A DNA stretch of 46,388 nucleotides from DATARH01 sp035534855 (GCA_035534855.1 DATLRD010000003.1:1-46388), one strand, 5' to 3'. Numbered from the stretch's first letter, positions 1 through 9,020 are shown. Notes: generated by a model not told the origin, from the letters alone. Program-made: numbers and translations.

Positions 1-69
1 GATATCGTGCTGATGCAGATCGCGCTGGACGACGGGAATACGACCCTGCCCGGCACGGCCGGGAGATGA
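1..69 (+). CDS. C-terminal end of an unknown protein (cut by window edge)
   Basis: Only the last 22 codons and a TGA at 67-69 are inside the window. The visible peptide ends in DDGNTTLPGTAGR and has no motif I recognise. It runs in the same direction as the DOPA-dioxygenase-like gene that starts 11 bases downstream, so the two probably share a transcript. Function cannot be assigned. Confidence 0.5.
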   Translation, partial: DIVLMQIALDDGNTTLPGTAGR

Positions 70-80
70 GGGAGAACGGG

Positions 81-443
81 ATGGAAGCGGTTGCCGATCC
101 GGCGACGATCACCGGCTACCACGCGCACATCTACTACGATCCGAAGGCTACCCGGGGCGACGCCGCGCGGCTGCGCGAGGCGATCGCCGCCGGGTTTCCG
201 ACGATGCGGATCGGCTCGTGGCACGACGAGCCGGTCGGTCCGCACGGCGTGGCGATGTATCAGGTGGTGTTCGAGGTCGCGGATTTTCCGCGTTTTGTGC
301 CATGGCTGATGCTGAATCGCGGCGAGCTCAGCGTGCTGGTTCACCCCGAGACCGACGATGCATACGCCGATCACACCGCGCATGCGGCATGGCTCGGGGC
401 GGCACAGCCGCTGCGCGTCGAACGGCTGCGCCGCGCCACGTGA
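81..443 (+). CDS. DOPA 4,5-dioxygenase family protein
   Basis: This 120-residue protein matches the small DOPA 4,5-dioxygenase family (extradiol ring cleavage of catechol-type substrates in the better studied fungal and plant-associated members). Visible family features are the YHAHIYYDP start (His14, His16), WHDEPVGPHG (His48, His55) and LNRGELSVLVHPET (His88), a set of conserved histidines expected to hold the metal. The ATG at 81 is chosen because GAGGGAG lies six bases upstream; an ATG at 66 overlapping the preceding stop is an alternative that adds five residues. It is followed 22 bases later by a dienelactone-hydrolase gene, a logical partner after ring opening. The true substrate is unknown; bacterial members are mostly uncharacterised. 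Confidence 0.8.
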   Translation: MEAVADPATITGYHAHIYYDPKATRGDAARLREAIAAGFPTMRIGSWHDEPVGPHGVAMYQVVFEVADFPRFVPWLMLNRGELSVLVHPETDDAYADHTAHAAWLGAAQPLRVERLRRAT

Positions 444-465
444 TCACGGCAGGAGGGGGTGTCGC

Positions 466-1221
466 ATGATTATCAAGGAGCACGGATACGCCGACATCGC
501 GACGCCGAGCGGGGCGATGCGGCTGCATCTGTTCGAGCCCGCGGCAGCGGGTCGGTTTCCGGCGCTGGTGCTCTATTCCGAGATCTATCAGATCACCGGG
601 CCGGTGCGGCGCATGGCGGCGTATCTCGCCGGCCAGGGGTTTGTCGTCGGCGCGCCCGAGATCTATCACGAGTACGAGCCGGCGGGCACGGTGCTGGCGT
701 ACGACACCGCGGGCACGGACCGCGGCAACCATCTCAAATATGAAAAGCCGGTTGCCGGGTTCGACGGCGATACCCGCGCCGCGCTCGATTTCCTTGCCGC
801 GCATCCCGCCTCGACCGGGCGGCTCGGTGCGATCGGCATCTGCCTCGGCGGGCATCTCGCGTTTCGCGCCGCCCTCAATCCCGACGTGCAGGCCACCGCC
901 TGCTTTTATGCGACCGACATTCACGACCATGCGCTCGGCAAAGGCAGTTCCGACGACAGCCTCACGCGCGCTGGGGAGATCGGCGGCGAACTGCTCTGCA
1001 TCTGGGGCCGCCAGGACCCGCATATCCCGCTTGCCGGGCGCACCCTGATCCGCGATCGGCTCGAACAGGCCGGCACGCTTTACACGTGGCACGAACTCAA
1101 CGCGGCACATGCCTTCATGCGCGACGAAGGACTGCGCTACGACCCCGGCCTTGCGGGGCTTTGCTACGGGCTGGTGCTCGATCTCTTCCGGCGGCGCCTG
1201 GGGGAAGGCGACCGCCGTTGA
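466..1221 (+). CDS. Dienelactone hydrolase family protein
   Basis: A 251-residue alpha/beta hydrolase of the dienelactone hydrolase family, which hydrolyses the lactones formed in (chloro)catechol breakdown; many members act on other esters. The catalytic triad is visible: nucleophile Cys126 in GICLGGH, Asp184 in GRQDPHIP and His215 in NAAHAF. Length agrees with the family (about 235-250). The start at 466 is set by an AGGAGGGGG ribosome site at 451-459; the frame is open further upstream, but that part overlaps the preceding gene. The pairing with a DOPA-dioxygenase-like gene suggests that the two act in sequence on a ring-cleavage product, which is inference. It converges on the TauD-like gene that ends at 1280. 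Confidence 0.85.
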   Translation: MIIKEHGYADIATPSGAMRLHLFEPAAAGRFPALVLYSEIYQITGPVRRMAAYLAGQGFVVGAPEIYHEYEPAGTVLAYDTAGTDRGNHLKYEKPVAGFDGDTRAALDFLAAHPASTGRLGAIGICLGGHLAFRAALNPDVQATACFYATDIHDHALGKGSSDDSLTRAGEIGGELLCIWGRQDPHIPLAGRTLIRDRLEQAGTLYTWHELNAAHAFMRDEGLRYDPGLAGLCYGLVLDLFRRRLGEGDRR

Positions 1222-1279
1222 ATGAGCCTCGCCATTGCGGGCGTAGCGGAACCGGCGATCGCCCCTGCCTGCTAACGCC

Positions 1280-2443
1280 CTATGCCGCCGCCCGCACCGG
1301 GATCGGCGCCTCGCCCTTAAGCATCAGGCGATAGAGGTAGCGGCGCTCGTTCATGTCGTAATCCGGGTTCGCCTTGTGCAGCACGCTGCGATTGTCCCAG
1401 ATCACCATGTCGCCGCGGCGCCACTGGTGGCGATATTCGTATTTCTGCTGCGTCGCGTGCGCCATCAGCTCGGCGACGAGGTCGAGCGCCTCGTCGTCTT
1501 GCATGCCGACGATCGATTCGATCCGCACCGGGTTGAGGTACAGCGCCTTGCGGCCGTTGTCGGGATGTACCCGCACCAGCGGATGGATGCCCGGCGGCGG
1601 TAGTGCCTTGAGGCTTTCCTCGTTTAGCGGCTTGAGCGGCCGCGGGCTGTATTTGCTGAGATAGACGTGAACCGCCTTGAGCCCGTCGATCTTATGCTTC
1701 GTCGCCTCCGGCAGCTCGTCATAGGCGAGGTGCATATTGGCGTATTGCGTGTCGCCGCCGTGGCTCGGCAGATCGACCGGATAGAGGATCGTTGCCTTCG
1801 GCGGCGCCGGATGGTTCGAGTGGTCGGTGTGAAAGGTCTCGCCCGGAATCATCCGCCTTGTGCCAAGAAATTCCTGATTGGTGACGTAATACATCTCCGG
1901 AAAGCCGGGGATGTGGTGGTCCTTCTTGTCGTGCGGCTGCAATTCGCCGAACACTTGCGCGGCGCGGATGAAATCGGGCGGCTCGTATTTCTGGTCGCGA
2001 ATCACCAGCACGTGGTGGCGGGCCCAGGCGGCGTTGAGCGCCGTCCGGGCCTCCGCGTCGATCGGCTGGGCCAAGTCGATTCCGGTCACTTCGGCCCCAG
2101 TGTGCTCGGTCAGCGGGGTGATCCTGTACGCCATGGCGGCTTCCTCCGGCTGAGGGTTTCCGCCGACTTTATGGGCTTCGGCCGGAGGCGTCAAACCGCC
2201 CCGCCGCGGCCCGCTCGCACAGTCGGCGATCATCGGCCGGCCGAAGGCCCGCGCCAACTCGCGGCGCTCGGCTGCGGTCAGCGCCGCTGACAGCGCGCGG
2301 ACGACGGCCTCGCCGCGCTCGACCGCGAGGCGGTCGAGCTGGTTTTCGCTCAGCTCCGAGAGAAACTTGATAACCGAGGATCCGGCGCCCCAGCGGCGGC
2401 GAAACTGGGTAATCAGGCCAGGATCGGACGGGTGCTGCGACAT
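1280..2443 (-). CDS. TauD/TfdA family dioxygenase with unusual N-terminal extension
   Basis: Fe(II)/2-oxoglutarate-dependent dioxygenase. Counting from the internal ATG at 2134, the 284-residue core has the full facial triad: His102-x-Asp104 (FHTDHSNH) and His253 (NRSVLHKA), with arginines at 264/265 for 2-oxoglutarate. That length is normal for TauD (about 280). The frame stays open upstream to an ATG at 2443 with its own strong GAGGAGGA site, giving 387 residues. The extra 103 residues are helical, charged and use GC-ending codons for about 80 positions, then become linker-like. A second good site (GGAGGAA) precedes the internal ATG at 2134. Either a fusion or two nested products is possible. 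Substrate is unknown; taurine use is not implied. Confidence 0.8.
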   Translation of the reverse strand: MSQHPSDPGLITQFRRRWGAGSSVIKFLSELSENQLDRLAVERGEAVVRALSAALTAAERRELARAFGRPMIADCASGPRRGGLTPPAEAHKVGGNPQPEEAAMAYRITPLTEHTGAEVTGIDLAQPIDAEARTALNAAWARHHVLVIRDQKYEPPDFIRAAQVFGELQPHDKKDHHIPGFPEMYYVTNQEFLGTRRMIPGETFHTDHSNHPAPPKATILYPVDLPSHGGDTQYANMHLAYDELPEATKHKIDGLKAVHVYLSKYSPRPLKPLNEESLKALPPPGIHPLVRVHPDNGRKALYLNPVRIESIVGMQDDEALDLVAELMAHATQQKYEYRHQWRRGDMVIWDNRSVLHKANPDYDMNERRYLYRLMLKGEAPIPVRAAA

Positions 2444-2659
2444 GATCTTCCTCCTCGTTGGCGACCGCGCAGACGCACCTGTTGCGTCGCGGCCGTCGAT
2501 CGGGAGAAAGGGCGGGTGGTCATGTCATGCCCGCTAGATAGGCGGGCGCCGGGGACGCCGCAAGAACCGCTCGCGCGTTGACCATCTGCGGCGATGCCGT
2601 TAGAGAGCGCGGCGCGCCCCCGCCTCGGGCCGCACCACTGCTTCAGACAATTGCATCCG

Positions 2660-4006
2660 ATGCCCGGACTTGGTGCCGAAATCCGCGCGACGCTTGCGCT
2701 CGCCGTGCCGCTCGCCGCGGCCAACCTGTCGCAGATGGCGATGGGGGTGACCGATACGGTCATGGTCGGAAGGCTGGGCGCGGTGTCGCTCGCCGCGGTC
2801 GGGCTCGGCGGTGGCATCTATTTCACCAGCGTCGTGATCTGCCAGGGCGTGCTGACCGCGGTGGCGCCGCTTGCCGCCTATGAGATCGGCGCGGGCGACC
2901 GGGACGCGGCGGGGCGGATCGCCGGCAGCGCGCTGATTCTCGCAGCGCTGCTCGCCGTTCCGATCGTGGCGGCGCTGCTGATGGCCGACCGGCTGCTCGA
3001 CGGCGTTGGCTACGACCCGGCCCTGGCGCGCGCGATCGGCCGCTTCCTTCATGTGATCGCCTGGGGTGCGCCGGGCTTCGTCGCCTTCGCCGTGTTGCGC
3101 AGCCTTTTTGCGGCGCTGGGGCGGACGGGTGCGGTGATGCTGGTGCTGGCGCTGTGCGTGCCGGTCAACCTGGCGCTCAACTGGGTGCTGATCTTTGGCC
3201 ATCTCGGGCTGCCGCCTCTCGGCGTGGTCGGCTCGGGCTATGCCTCGGCGACGACCGAGTGGCTGATGTTCATCGGCCTTGCGGCGGCGTTGTGGCGGCT
3301 GCGGCGGCAGGGCCGAGCGCCGCGATTGCGTAGCGGCGGGGTCGCCGCGGATATAAGGCGGATCCTGGTGCTGGGGCTGCCGATTGGTGGGCTGGTGGCG
3401 CTCGAGGTCGGCGTTTTTGTGGTCTCTGCGTTTCTGATGGGCCTCTTTGGCGCCGACGCGCTGGCCGCGCACCAGATCGCGATCAACTGCGCCAGCGTTA
3501 CGTTCATGGTGCCGCTCGGCATCGGCCAGGCGGCGACGGTGCGGGTCGCGGCGGATCGCGGCGCCGGCTCCGGCCGCGGCGCACGGCAGGCGGCGTATGT
3601 CGCGCTCGGCCTCGGCATCGGGTTTATGACGCTGTCGGCATTGGCGATCTGGACGATGCCCGGCGCGATCATCGGCGCCTATGTCGCGGTCGGCAATCCG
3701 GCCAACCGTGCGATGGTCGCCCTGGCGGGCCGGTTTCTGATGATCGCCGCGATCTTCCAGATCGCCGACGGCGTGCAGGCGGTCGCGGTTGGCGGGTTGC
3801 GCGGGTACGAGGACACCGCGGTGCCGATGCTGCTCGCCGCGATCGGCTATTGGGGCATCGGGTTTGCCGGCGGCTGGGCGCTGGCGTTCCGCGCCGGGCT
3901 CGGCCCGATCGGCCTGTGGTGGGGCTTTGTGCTGGGGCTGGCGACGGTTGCGGCGCTGCTGTTTTTCCGCCTCACGCGGCGTGCCCGCCAGGTTCAGGTG
4001 ATCTGA
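2660..4006 (+). CDS. MATE family multidrug/cation antiporter
   Basis: A 448-residue inner-membrane protein with about twelve hydrophobic segments in two halves, typical of NorM-like MATE exporters, which expel cationic drugs in exchange for Na+ or H+. Recognisable parts are the N-terminal LAVPLAAANLSQMAMGVTDT with VMVGRLG, and in the second half FVVSAFLMGLFGADALAAHQ and DGVQAVAVGGLRGYEDT. The ATG at 2660 gives the usual N-terminus; an ATG at 2594 would add 22 non-conserved, polar residues. Its last 13 bases overlap the end of the RND permease gene on the other strand. The substrate is not predictable, and the neighbouring RND system does not prove co-regulation. Confidence 0.9.
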   Translation: MPGLGAEIRATLALAVPLAAANLSQMAMGVTDTVMVGRLGAVSLAAVGLGGGIYFTSVVICQGVLTAVAPLAAYEIGAGDRDAAGRIAGSALILAALLAVPIVAALLMADRLLDGVGYDPALARAIGRFLHVIAWGAPGFVAFAVLRSLFAALGRTGAVMLVLALCVPVNLALNWVLIFGHLGLPPLGVVGSGYASATTEWLMFIGLAAALWRLRRQGRAPRLRSGGVAADIRRILVLGLPIGGLVALEVGVFVVSAFLMGLFGADALAAHQIAINCASVTFMVPLGIGQAATVRVAADRGAGSGRGARQAAYVALGLGIGFMTLSALAIWTMPGAIIGAYVAVGNPANRAMVALAGRFLMIAAIFQIADGVQAVAVGGLRGYEDTAVPMLLAAIGYWGIGFAGGWALAFRAGLGPIGLWWGFVLGLATVAALLFFRLTRRARQVQVI

Positions 4007-7000
4007 GCGATCTCGCGGGCCCGCACCGAGCGCGTGGCGGCAAGGTGGTCCTTGGCCAGCACCGTATACACCGCCGGGAGCACGAACAGCGTGAACAGCG
4101 TGCCGATCGACATGCCGGCGACGACGACGATGCCGATCGAGAACCGGCTTGCGGCGCCGGCGCCGGTCGCGGTCACCAGCGGCACCAGCCCGACCACCAT
4201 CGCGGCGGTCGTCATCAGGATCGGTCGCAGCCTGACCCGCGCCGCCCGCTCGATCGCGCGGCGTCGGTCGAGCCCCTCTTCGAGCTGCAGCTGATTGGCG
4301 AACTCGACCATCAGGATGCCGTGCTTGCTGATGAGCCCGATCAGCGTGACCAGCCCGACCTGGGTATAGATGTTTATCGTCGCCAGCCCGATGAACAGCG
4401 GCAGCACCGCGCCCGAGATCGCCATCGGCACGCTGATCATGATCACCAACGGGTCGCGCAGGCTTTCGAACTGGGCCGCCAGCACCAGGAAGATCACGAT
4501 CAGGGCAAACACGAAGGTCGCGACGAGCGCGTTGCCCTCGCGCACGTATTGGCGCGAATCCGAGAGATAGTCGTGGCTGAATCCGTGCGGCAGTTGCGCG
4601 GCCTGCTTTTCGAGGAAATCGACCGCCTGGCCCTGGGTCACGCCCGGCATCGGTACCGCCTGGAACGTCGCCGAGTTGAGCTGGTTGTACTGGGTCAACG
4701 CGTTCGGGTCGGTGACGACCTTGATGTGCACGAGGTTTGACAGCGGTACCGGTTGCCCCGCCGCCGAGCTGACATAGTACCGGGCCAACGATTCGGGGGT
4801 CAGGCGGTCGGCGCGCGGCACCTGCGGGATCACCTCATAACTGCGGCCGTTGAGGTTGAAGCGGTTGACGTAGTTTTCGCCGACCAGCAGCGCCAGCGTG
4901 TCGCCGATCGACTGCATCGTGATGCCGAGCGCATTGGCCTTGGAACGGTCGATGTCGATGCGCACGGTCGGCTGGTTGAAGGCGAGGTCGCTGTCGACGA
5001 CGATGAACAGCCCGCTTTTGCGCGCGGCTTCCTTGATCTGCTCCATCGCCTTGTAGATCGTCAGGTAATCGCCGGTCGACGAGATCACCATCTGCACCGG
5101 TAAACCGCCGATCGACGCCGGCAAGGGCGGCAGCGAGAAGGCGAACGCGCTCATGCCCTCGACGCCGTTCAGCTTCTTCTGGAGCAGGGGCTTGATCTGC
5201 TGGGCGGTACGGCTGCGCTCGTCCCACGGCTTCAGGATCACCCCGGCGATGCCCTGATTAGGGCCGAACCGGCCGTTGACGATAAAGCGCAGATCGGCCT
5301 CGGGAAACGAGCTCAGCGCCTTGTCGATCTCTTCGCCATAATAATCCTGGTAGTCGAGGTTGGAATATTGCGGCGCCTTGGTCAGCGCAAACAACACGCC
5401 CTGGTCCTCTTCCGGCGCCAGTTCCTTCTTGGTGTTGAGGTACATGAAGCCGAGCGCGACGAACACTGCAAGCGCGAACAGCGCGGTTACCGGACGGTAG
5501 TCGAGCGAGCGTTCGAGCCGCCTGCCATACCAGCGGGAAAGCCCAGAAAAGCTTCGATCGACGAGCCGGGCGAAGCGGCCCTGGGTCATCGTGCGGCTCA
5601 ACAGCAGCGAGCACATCATCGGCGAAAGCGTGACCGCGACAACGCCGGAGATCAGCACCGCGCCGGCCAGCGTGAAGGCGAATTCGCGGAACAGCGCGCC
5701 GGTGACGCCGCCGAGGAATCCGATCGGCGCATAGACCGCGGCCAGGGTCAGTGTCATCGAGATCACCGGGCTGGCAATCTCGCGTGCCCCGATCAGCGCC
5801 GCCTGCGGCGGGCTTCGCCCCTCTTCGATATGGCGGTAGATGTTTTCGACGACGACGATCGCGTCGTCGACGACCAGCCCGATCGCCAGCACCATCGCCA
5901 GCAGGGTCAATAAGTTGAGGCTGAAGCCCAGCGCCGCCATCAGCGTGCCGGCGCCGATCAGCGACAGCGGGATCGTCACGATCGGGATCAGCACCGACCG
6001 GAAGCTGCCGAGAAACAGAAAGATCACGATGACGACGATGCCGACCGCCAGCCCCAGGCTCCACTGCACCTCGTCGAGCGAGGCCTGGATGAACCGGGTC
6101 GAATCATAGGCGATCTGCATCTTTACCGCGGGCGGCAGCGTCCGCCTGATATCCGGCAGCAGCTTGCGGATGCCCGCGACCAGCGTCAGCGGGTTGCCGT
6201 CCGGCGTCACCTGGACGCCGATGAACACCGCGTGCAGACCGTTCATCATCACGCTCGACGACCAGTTCTGGGCGCTCAGCTTGACGGTGGCGATGTCCTC
6301 CATGCGCACGACGGCGCCGTTCACCGTCTTGACCACCATGCGCTTGAATTGCGCGGCGTCTTCGAGACCGGTGCGGGCATCGACATTGGCGATCGTGTAA
6401 AAGCCTTTGGTCTGGCCGGCCGCGGCCTGGAAGTTGTTGGCGCGGATTGCCGCGGCGACATCGTCGGCGGTGATCCCGCGCGCCGCCATCCGCGCCGGAT
6501 CGAGCCACAGCCGCATCGCAAAGGTCTGGCCGCCGAGGATGTCGGCTGAGGCGACGCCGTCGACCGTCGACAACAGGGGCTGCACGACGCGTGTCAGATA
6601 GTCGGAAATCGCCGCGCTCTGCAGCTCGGCGCTGGAAAACCCGATATACATGACCGCCGTGGTCTGGCCGGTCGCCTTGACGATAATCGGGTCCTGGGCC
6701 TGGGCCGGCAGCAGGTATTTGACCTGCTGCACCTTGGCCATCACGTCGGTCATCGCCGCGTTGGGGTCGTAGTTGAGCTTGATGTAGGCAGTGACGGTGC
6801 TGGTGTTCTGGACCGATGTCGAGGTCAGGTAGTCGATGCCCTCGGCGGTCGCGACCGCCTGCTCGATCGGGGTGGTGATAAAGCCCTGGATCAGCTCGGG
6901 CGAGGCGCCCGGATAGGCCGTGGTGATTGTGATCGTCGTGTTCGACAGTTTTGGAAACTGCCGGATCGGCAGGCCCAGCATCGCTCTGAGCCCGATCAAC

Positions 7001-7065
7001 AGGATCAGCAGGCTGACGACCAGCGACAATACCGGGCGCTTGATGAACAGGTCGGTGAACCGCAT
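3994..7065 (-). CDS. RND efflux transporter permease subunit (AcrB/MexB type)
   Basis: A 1023-residue inner-membrane pump of the hydrophobe/amphiphile RND family, which exports substrates through a tripartite complex using the proton gradient. N-terminal MRFTDLFIKRPVLSLVVSLL is the classic first transmembrane helix. The proton-relay aspartates are present as Asp400-Asp401 in GLVVDDAIVVVEN, and the matching lysine is Lys914 in GLISKHGILMVEF. It is the third gene of a tetR-adaptor-permease operon; its start lies 15 bases after the adaptor stop. No outer-membrane channel gene is in the window, so the pump probably borrows a TolC-like protein from elsewhere. The 3' end overlaps the convergent MATE gene by 13 bases. 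Confidence 0.95.
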   Translation of the reverse strand: MRFTDLFIKRPVLSLVVSLLILLIGLRAMLGLPIRQFPKLSNTTITITTAYPGASPELIQGFITTPIEQAVATAEGIDYLTSTSVQNTSTVTAYIKLNYDPNAAMTDVMAKVQQVKYLLPAQAQDPIIVKATGQTTAVMYIGFSSAELQSAAISDYLTRVVQPLLSTVDGVASADILGGQTFAMRLWLDPARMAARGITADDVAAAIRANNFQAAAGQTKGFYTIANVDARTGLEDAAQFKRMVVKTVNGAVVRMEDIATVKLSAQNWSSSVMMNGLHAVFIGVQVTPDGNPLTLVAGIRKLLPDIRRTLPPAVKMQIAYDSTRFIQASLDEVQWSLGLAVGIVVIVIFLFLGSFRSVLIPIVTIPLSLIGAGTLMAALGFSLNLLTLLAMVLAIGLVVDDAIVVVENIYRHIEEGRSPPQAALIGAREIASPVISMTLTLAAVYAPIGFLGGVTGALFREFAFTLAGAVLISGVVAVTLSPMMCSLLLSRTMTQGRFARLVDRSFSGLSRWYGRRLERSLDYRPVTALFALAVFVALGFMYLNTKKELAPEEDQGVLFALTKAPQYSNLDYQDYYGEEIDKALSSFPEADLRFIVNGRFGPNQGIAGVILKPWDERSRTAQQIKPLLQKKLNGVEGMSAFAFSLPPLPASIGGLPVQMVISSTGDYLTIYKAMEQIKEAARKSGLFIVVDSDLAFNQPTVRIDIDRSKANALGITMQSIGDTLALLVGENYVNRFNLNGRSYEVIPQVPRADRLTPESLARYYVSSAAGQPVPLSNLVHIKVVTDPNALTQYNQLNSATFQAVPMPGVTQGQAVDFLEKQAAQLPHGFSHDYLSDSRQYVREGNALVATFVFALIVIFLVLAAQFESLRDPLVIMISVPMAISGAVLPLFIGLATINIYTQVGLVTLIGLISKHGILMVEFANQLQLEEGLDRRRAIERAARVRLRPILMTTAAMVVGLVPLVTATGAGAASRFSIGIVVVAGMSIGTLFTLFVLPAVYTVLAKDHLAATRSVRAREIAQIT

Positions 7066-7080
7066 CGCGGGCGCCGCCGG

Positions 7081-8295
7081 CTATTCGAGGGTCGGGTGTT
7101 TGGGCGGGGCGGGCGGTGGGTTGCCGGTAACGATCACCTGCCCGCCGCTCTGCACCTTATTCTGGCCGACGGCAACGACCTGCTCGCCCGGCTTGACGCC
7201 TTTAAGGATAGCGACATTGCCGTCCCACTGCGTGCCGGTGGTTACCGGCACGCGAACCGCCTTGAGGATCGGCTTGCCCTGGGCGTCCTTGCCCGCCTCG
7301 CGGATCACGTAGACGCTGTCGCCGTAGAGCGTGTAGTCGACCGCGGTCTGCGGCAGCACGACTTCCGGCGGCCCGGGCGGCAGCTCGACGTCGGCGTTGA
7401 CGAACATGCCGGGCAGCAGCGCCTCCTCGGGGTTGGCCATCCTGGCCTGCACCGTGATCGTCCGCGTCTGCGGGCTGATCTGCGGCTCGATCGTCGTGAT
7501 CGTCGCGGTGAATTTGCGCCCCGAGAACGCGTCGGCCGTAACGGTGACACGCTGGCCGACCTTGATCTCGGCGCGGTCCCGCGACGGCAGCGTGAAGTTG
7601 ACGTACAATTCCGCCAGGTTGGTGAGCGTCACGATCGGCGCGCCGGCGTTAAGGTACTGGCCGAGATTGATCTGGCGTACGCCGAGGCGCCCGGCAAACG
7701 GCGCCCGGATCAGCTTTTGCGCGATGATCGCCTCGGTCTTTTGAATCTCGGCGCGGGCCTCGTCGAGCAGGCTCTGCGTCTGGTCGACGGTTTCCTGGGC
7801 GGCATATTGGCTTTTCGCCAAGGTCTGCGCGCGCTTCAGCGAGATCGCCTGCCACCGGGCCTGGGCCTGGTAGTTCAACAAATCGCCCTGGTCGGGCGCG
7901 TCGTTGAACTGAACCAGCTTGTCGCCCGTTTTCACCTCCGCGCCGGATTTGAACAGGATCTGCGTCACCCGGCCGCTGACCTCGGGGCTGATCGTGACCT
8001 GTTGCACCGCGTCGAGCGAGCCGATCGCCGGGGCCGAACGCGGCACAATCTCGGTCTTGGCGACGACCGCGGAGATTTCCGCCGCCGGCGGCTTGTTGTG
8101 GGCAAAGAAACTGGTGATCGCCTGGCTGCGAAACCGGTTGAATTCGTAAAGCCCACCGAGAACCAGCGCGATCAGCACCGCGACGATGATGAACCAGCGC
8201 ACGGTCTTGGGCCGCGCGGTCGCCGGCCGGTCGATATCGCTGCGTGGCGGGGCAATCGGCTCCGCCGGAGGCGCGGTTTTCAGGTCCCCGTCCAT
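7081..8295 (-). CDS. RND efflux periplasmic adaptor (membrane fusion protein)
   Basis: A 404-residue HlyD/AcrA-type adaptor linking the RND permease to an outer-membrane channel. It has a short cytoplasmic start, one membrane anchor around residues 35-50 (FIIVAVLIALVLGGLYEF), a biotinyl-lipoyl-like region (SPEVSGRVTQILFKSGAEVK), an alpha-helical hairpin, a second lipoyl half (RAPFAGRLGVRQINLGQYL) and a beta-barrel domain. No lipobox is seen, so it is anchored by the helix rather than by lipid. It sits 15 bases after the TetR gene and 15 bases before the permease. The closest named family is MexH/MdtA-like; I do not assign a symbol. Confidence 0.93.
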   Translation of the reverse strand: MDGDLKTAPPAEPIAPPRSDIDRPATARPKTVRWFIIVAVLIALVLGGLYEFNRFRSQAITSFFAHNKPPAAEISAVVAKTEIVPRSAPAIGSLDAVQQVTISPEVSGRVTQILFKSGAEVKTGDKLVQFNDAPDQGDLLNYQAQARWQAISLKRAQTLAKSQYAAQETVDQTQSLLDEARAEIQKTEAIIAQKLIRAPFAGRLGVRQINLGQYLNAGAPIVTLTNLAELYVNFTLPSRDRAEIKVGQRVTVTADAFSGRKFTATITTIEPQISPQTRTITVQARMANPEEALLPGMFVNADVELPPGPPEVVLPQTAVDYTLYGDSVYVIREAGKDAQGKPILKAVRVPVTTGTQWDGNVAILKGVKPGEQVVAVGQNKVQSGGQVIVTGNPPPAPPKHPTLE

Positions 8296-8310
8296 CGCTT
8301 CGACCTCGCG

Positions 8311-8988
8311 CTAGTCTGCCGCCACCGGAAGAGGCGGGGTCGCCGCGTCGATCACCGCGTCGGTCATTCCGATGCCGCGGAGCACGAAGCGGCTTGCCTC
8401 TTCGACGAAATCTTCGGTAGTTCCTTCATAGGGAACGCACCGATCTTTTGGCAAATTGGCGAACGCCATCATTGCGGCGACGTGCTGCGCAAACCAGAAC
8501 CGGTTGGCCGCGGCGCCCGGCGTCGCAACCAGATCGCCGGCTGCCTGGGCGGCGGCGATTGAGGCTACAAACAGCGGCACGACACGCGCGCCGATCGTTT
8601 CGTACAATTCCCGCGCATAGGCGCCGTCTTCGAGATAGCTGTGCAGCACCAGGCGCAGCCGTGCGTCGAGCGCGGCGCGCTCGGTCTCACCGCCGAGCAC
8701 GAAGCGGCGCACCATGAAGCGCACCATGCAAACGAGCGTCTCGCGCGTCGGCGGCAACATCGCCAGCTGCTCGAGCGCCGGGTCTCCGTCGCAGGCCGCC
8801 CGCAGGATTTCGCGGTAGAGCGTCTGCTTGCTCGGGAAATGGCGAAACAGCAGGGCTTCCGAGATGCCGGCGGCCTCCGCCAGCTCGCGCGTCGTGGTGC
8901 CGGTAAACCCATTGCGGGCAAACAGCGGCACCGCCGCGGCGACGATTGCCTTTCGGCGCTCATCGCTATCGAGCCTGGTCAATGCCAT
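8311..8988 (-). CDS. TetR/AcrR family transcriptional regulator
   Basis: A 225-residue repressor. The N-terminal TetR helix-turn-helix spans about residues 10-56 (IVAAAVPLFARNGFTGTTTR, then ELAEAAGISEALLFRHFPSK). The C-terminal ligand-binding domain is not specific enough to name an inducer. It is the first gene of the tetR-adaptor-RND operon, and a perfect inverted repeat lies 5 to 32 bases upstream of its start codon, so it very likely represses its own operon and releases it when a pump substrate binds. That regulatory role is inference from layout and from how such operons work in general. Confidence 0.92.
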   Translation of the reverse strand: MALTRLDSDERRKAIVAAAVPLFARNGFTGTTTRELAEAAGISEALLFRHFPSKQTLYREILRAACDGDPALEQLAMLPPTRETLVCMVRFMVRRFVLGGETERAALDARLRLVLHSYLEDGAYARELYETIGARVVPLFVASIAAAQAAGDLVATPGAAANRFWFAQHVAAMMAFANLPKDRCVPYEGTTEDFVEEASRFVLRGIGMTDAVIDAATPPLPVAAD

Positions 8989-8992
8989 GACG

Positions 8993-9020
8993 CGCCAAGT
9001 AAGCGCTTACTTACTTGGCG
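8993..9020. promoter_or_regulatory. Palindromic operator at the head of the tetR-RND operon
   Basis: Two perfect 11-base arms, CGCCAAGTAAG (8993-9003) and CTTACTTGGCG (9010-9020), are separated by CGCTTA. Within it lies a second perfect 12-base palindrome, GTAAGCGCTTAC (8999-9010), so the site offers two offset dyads. It lies directly upstream of the TetR start codon (8988), where binding would block the operon promoter. TetR-family repressors commonly use such operators; which protein binds here is inferred from position. Confidence 0.7.

Noticed and set aside
1222..1279. Possible half copy of the GTCATTGCGA-type repeat
   Set aside because: Only CATTGCGGGCGTAGCGG is similar and there is no inverted partner; too weak to call.
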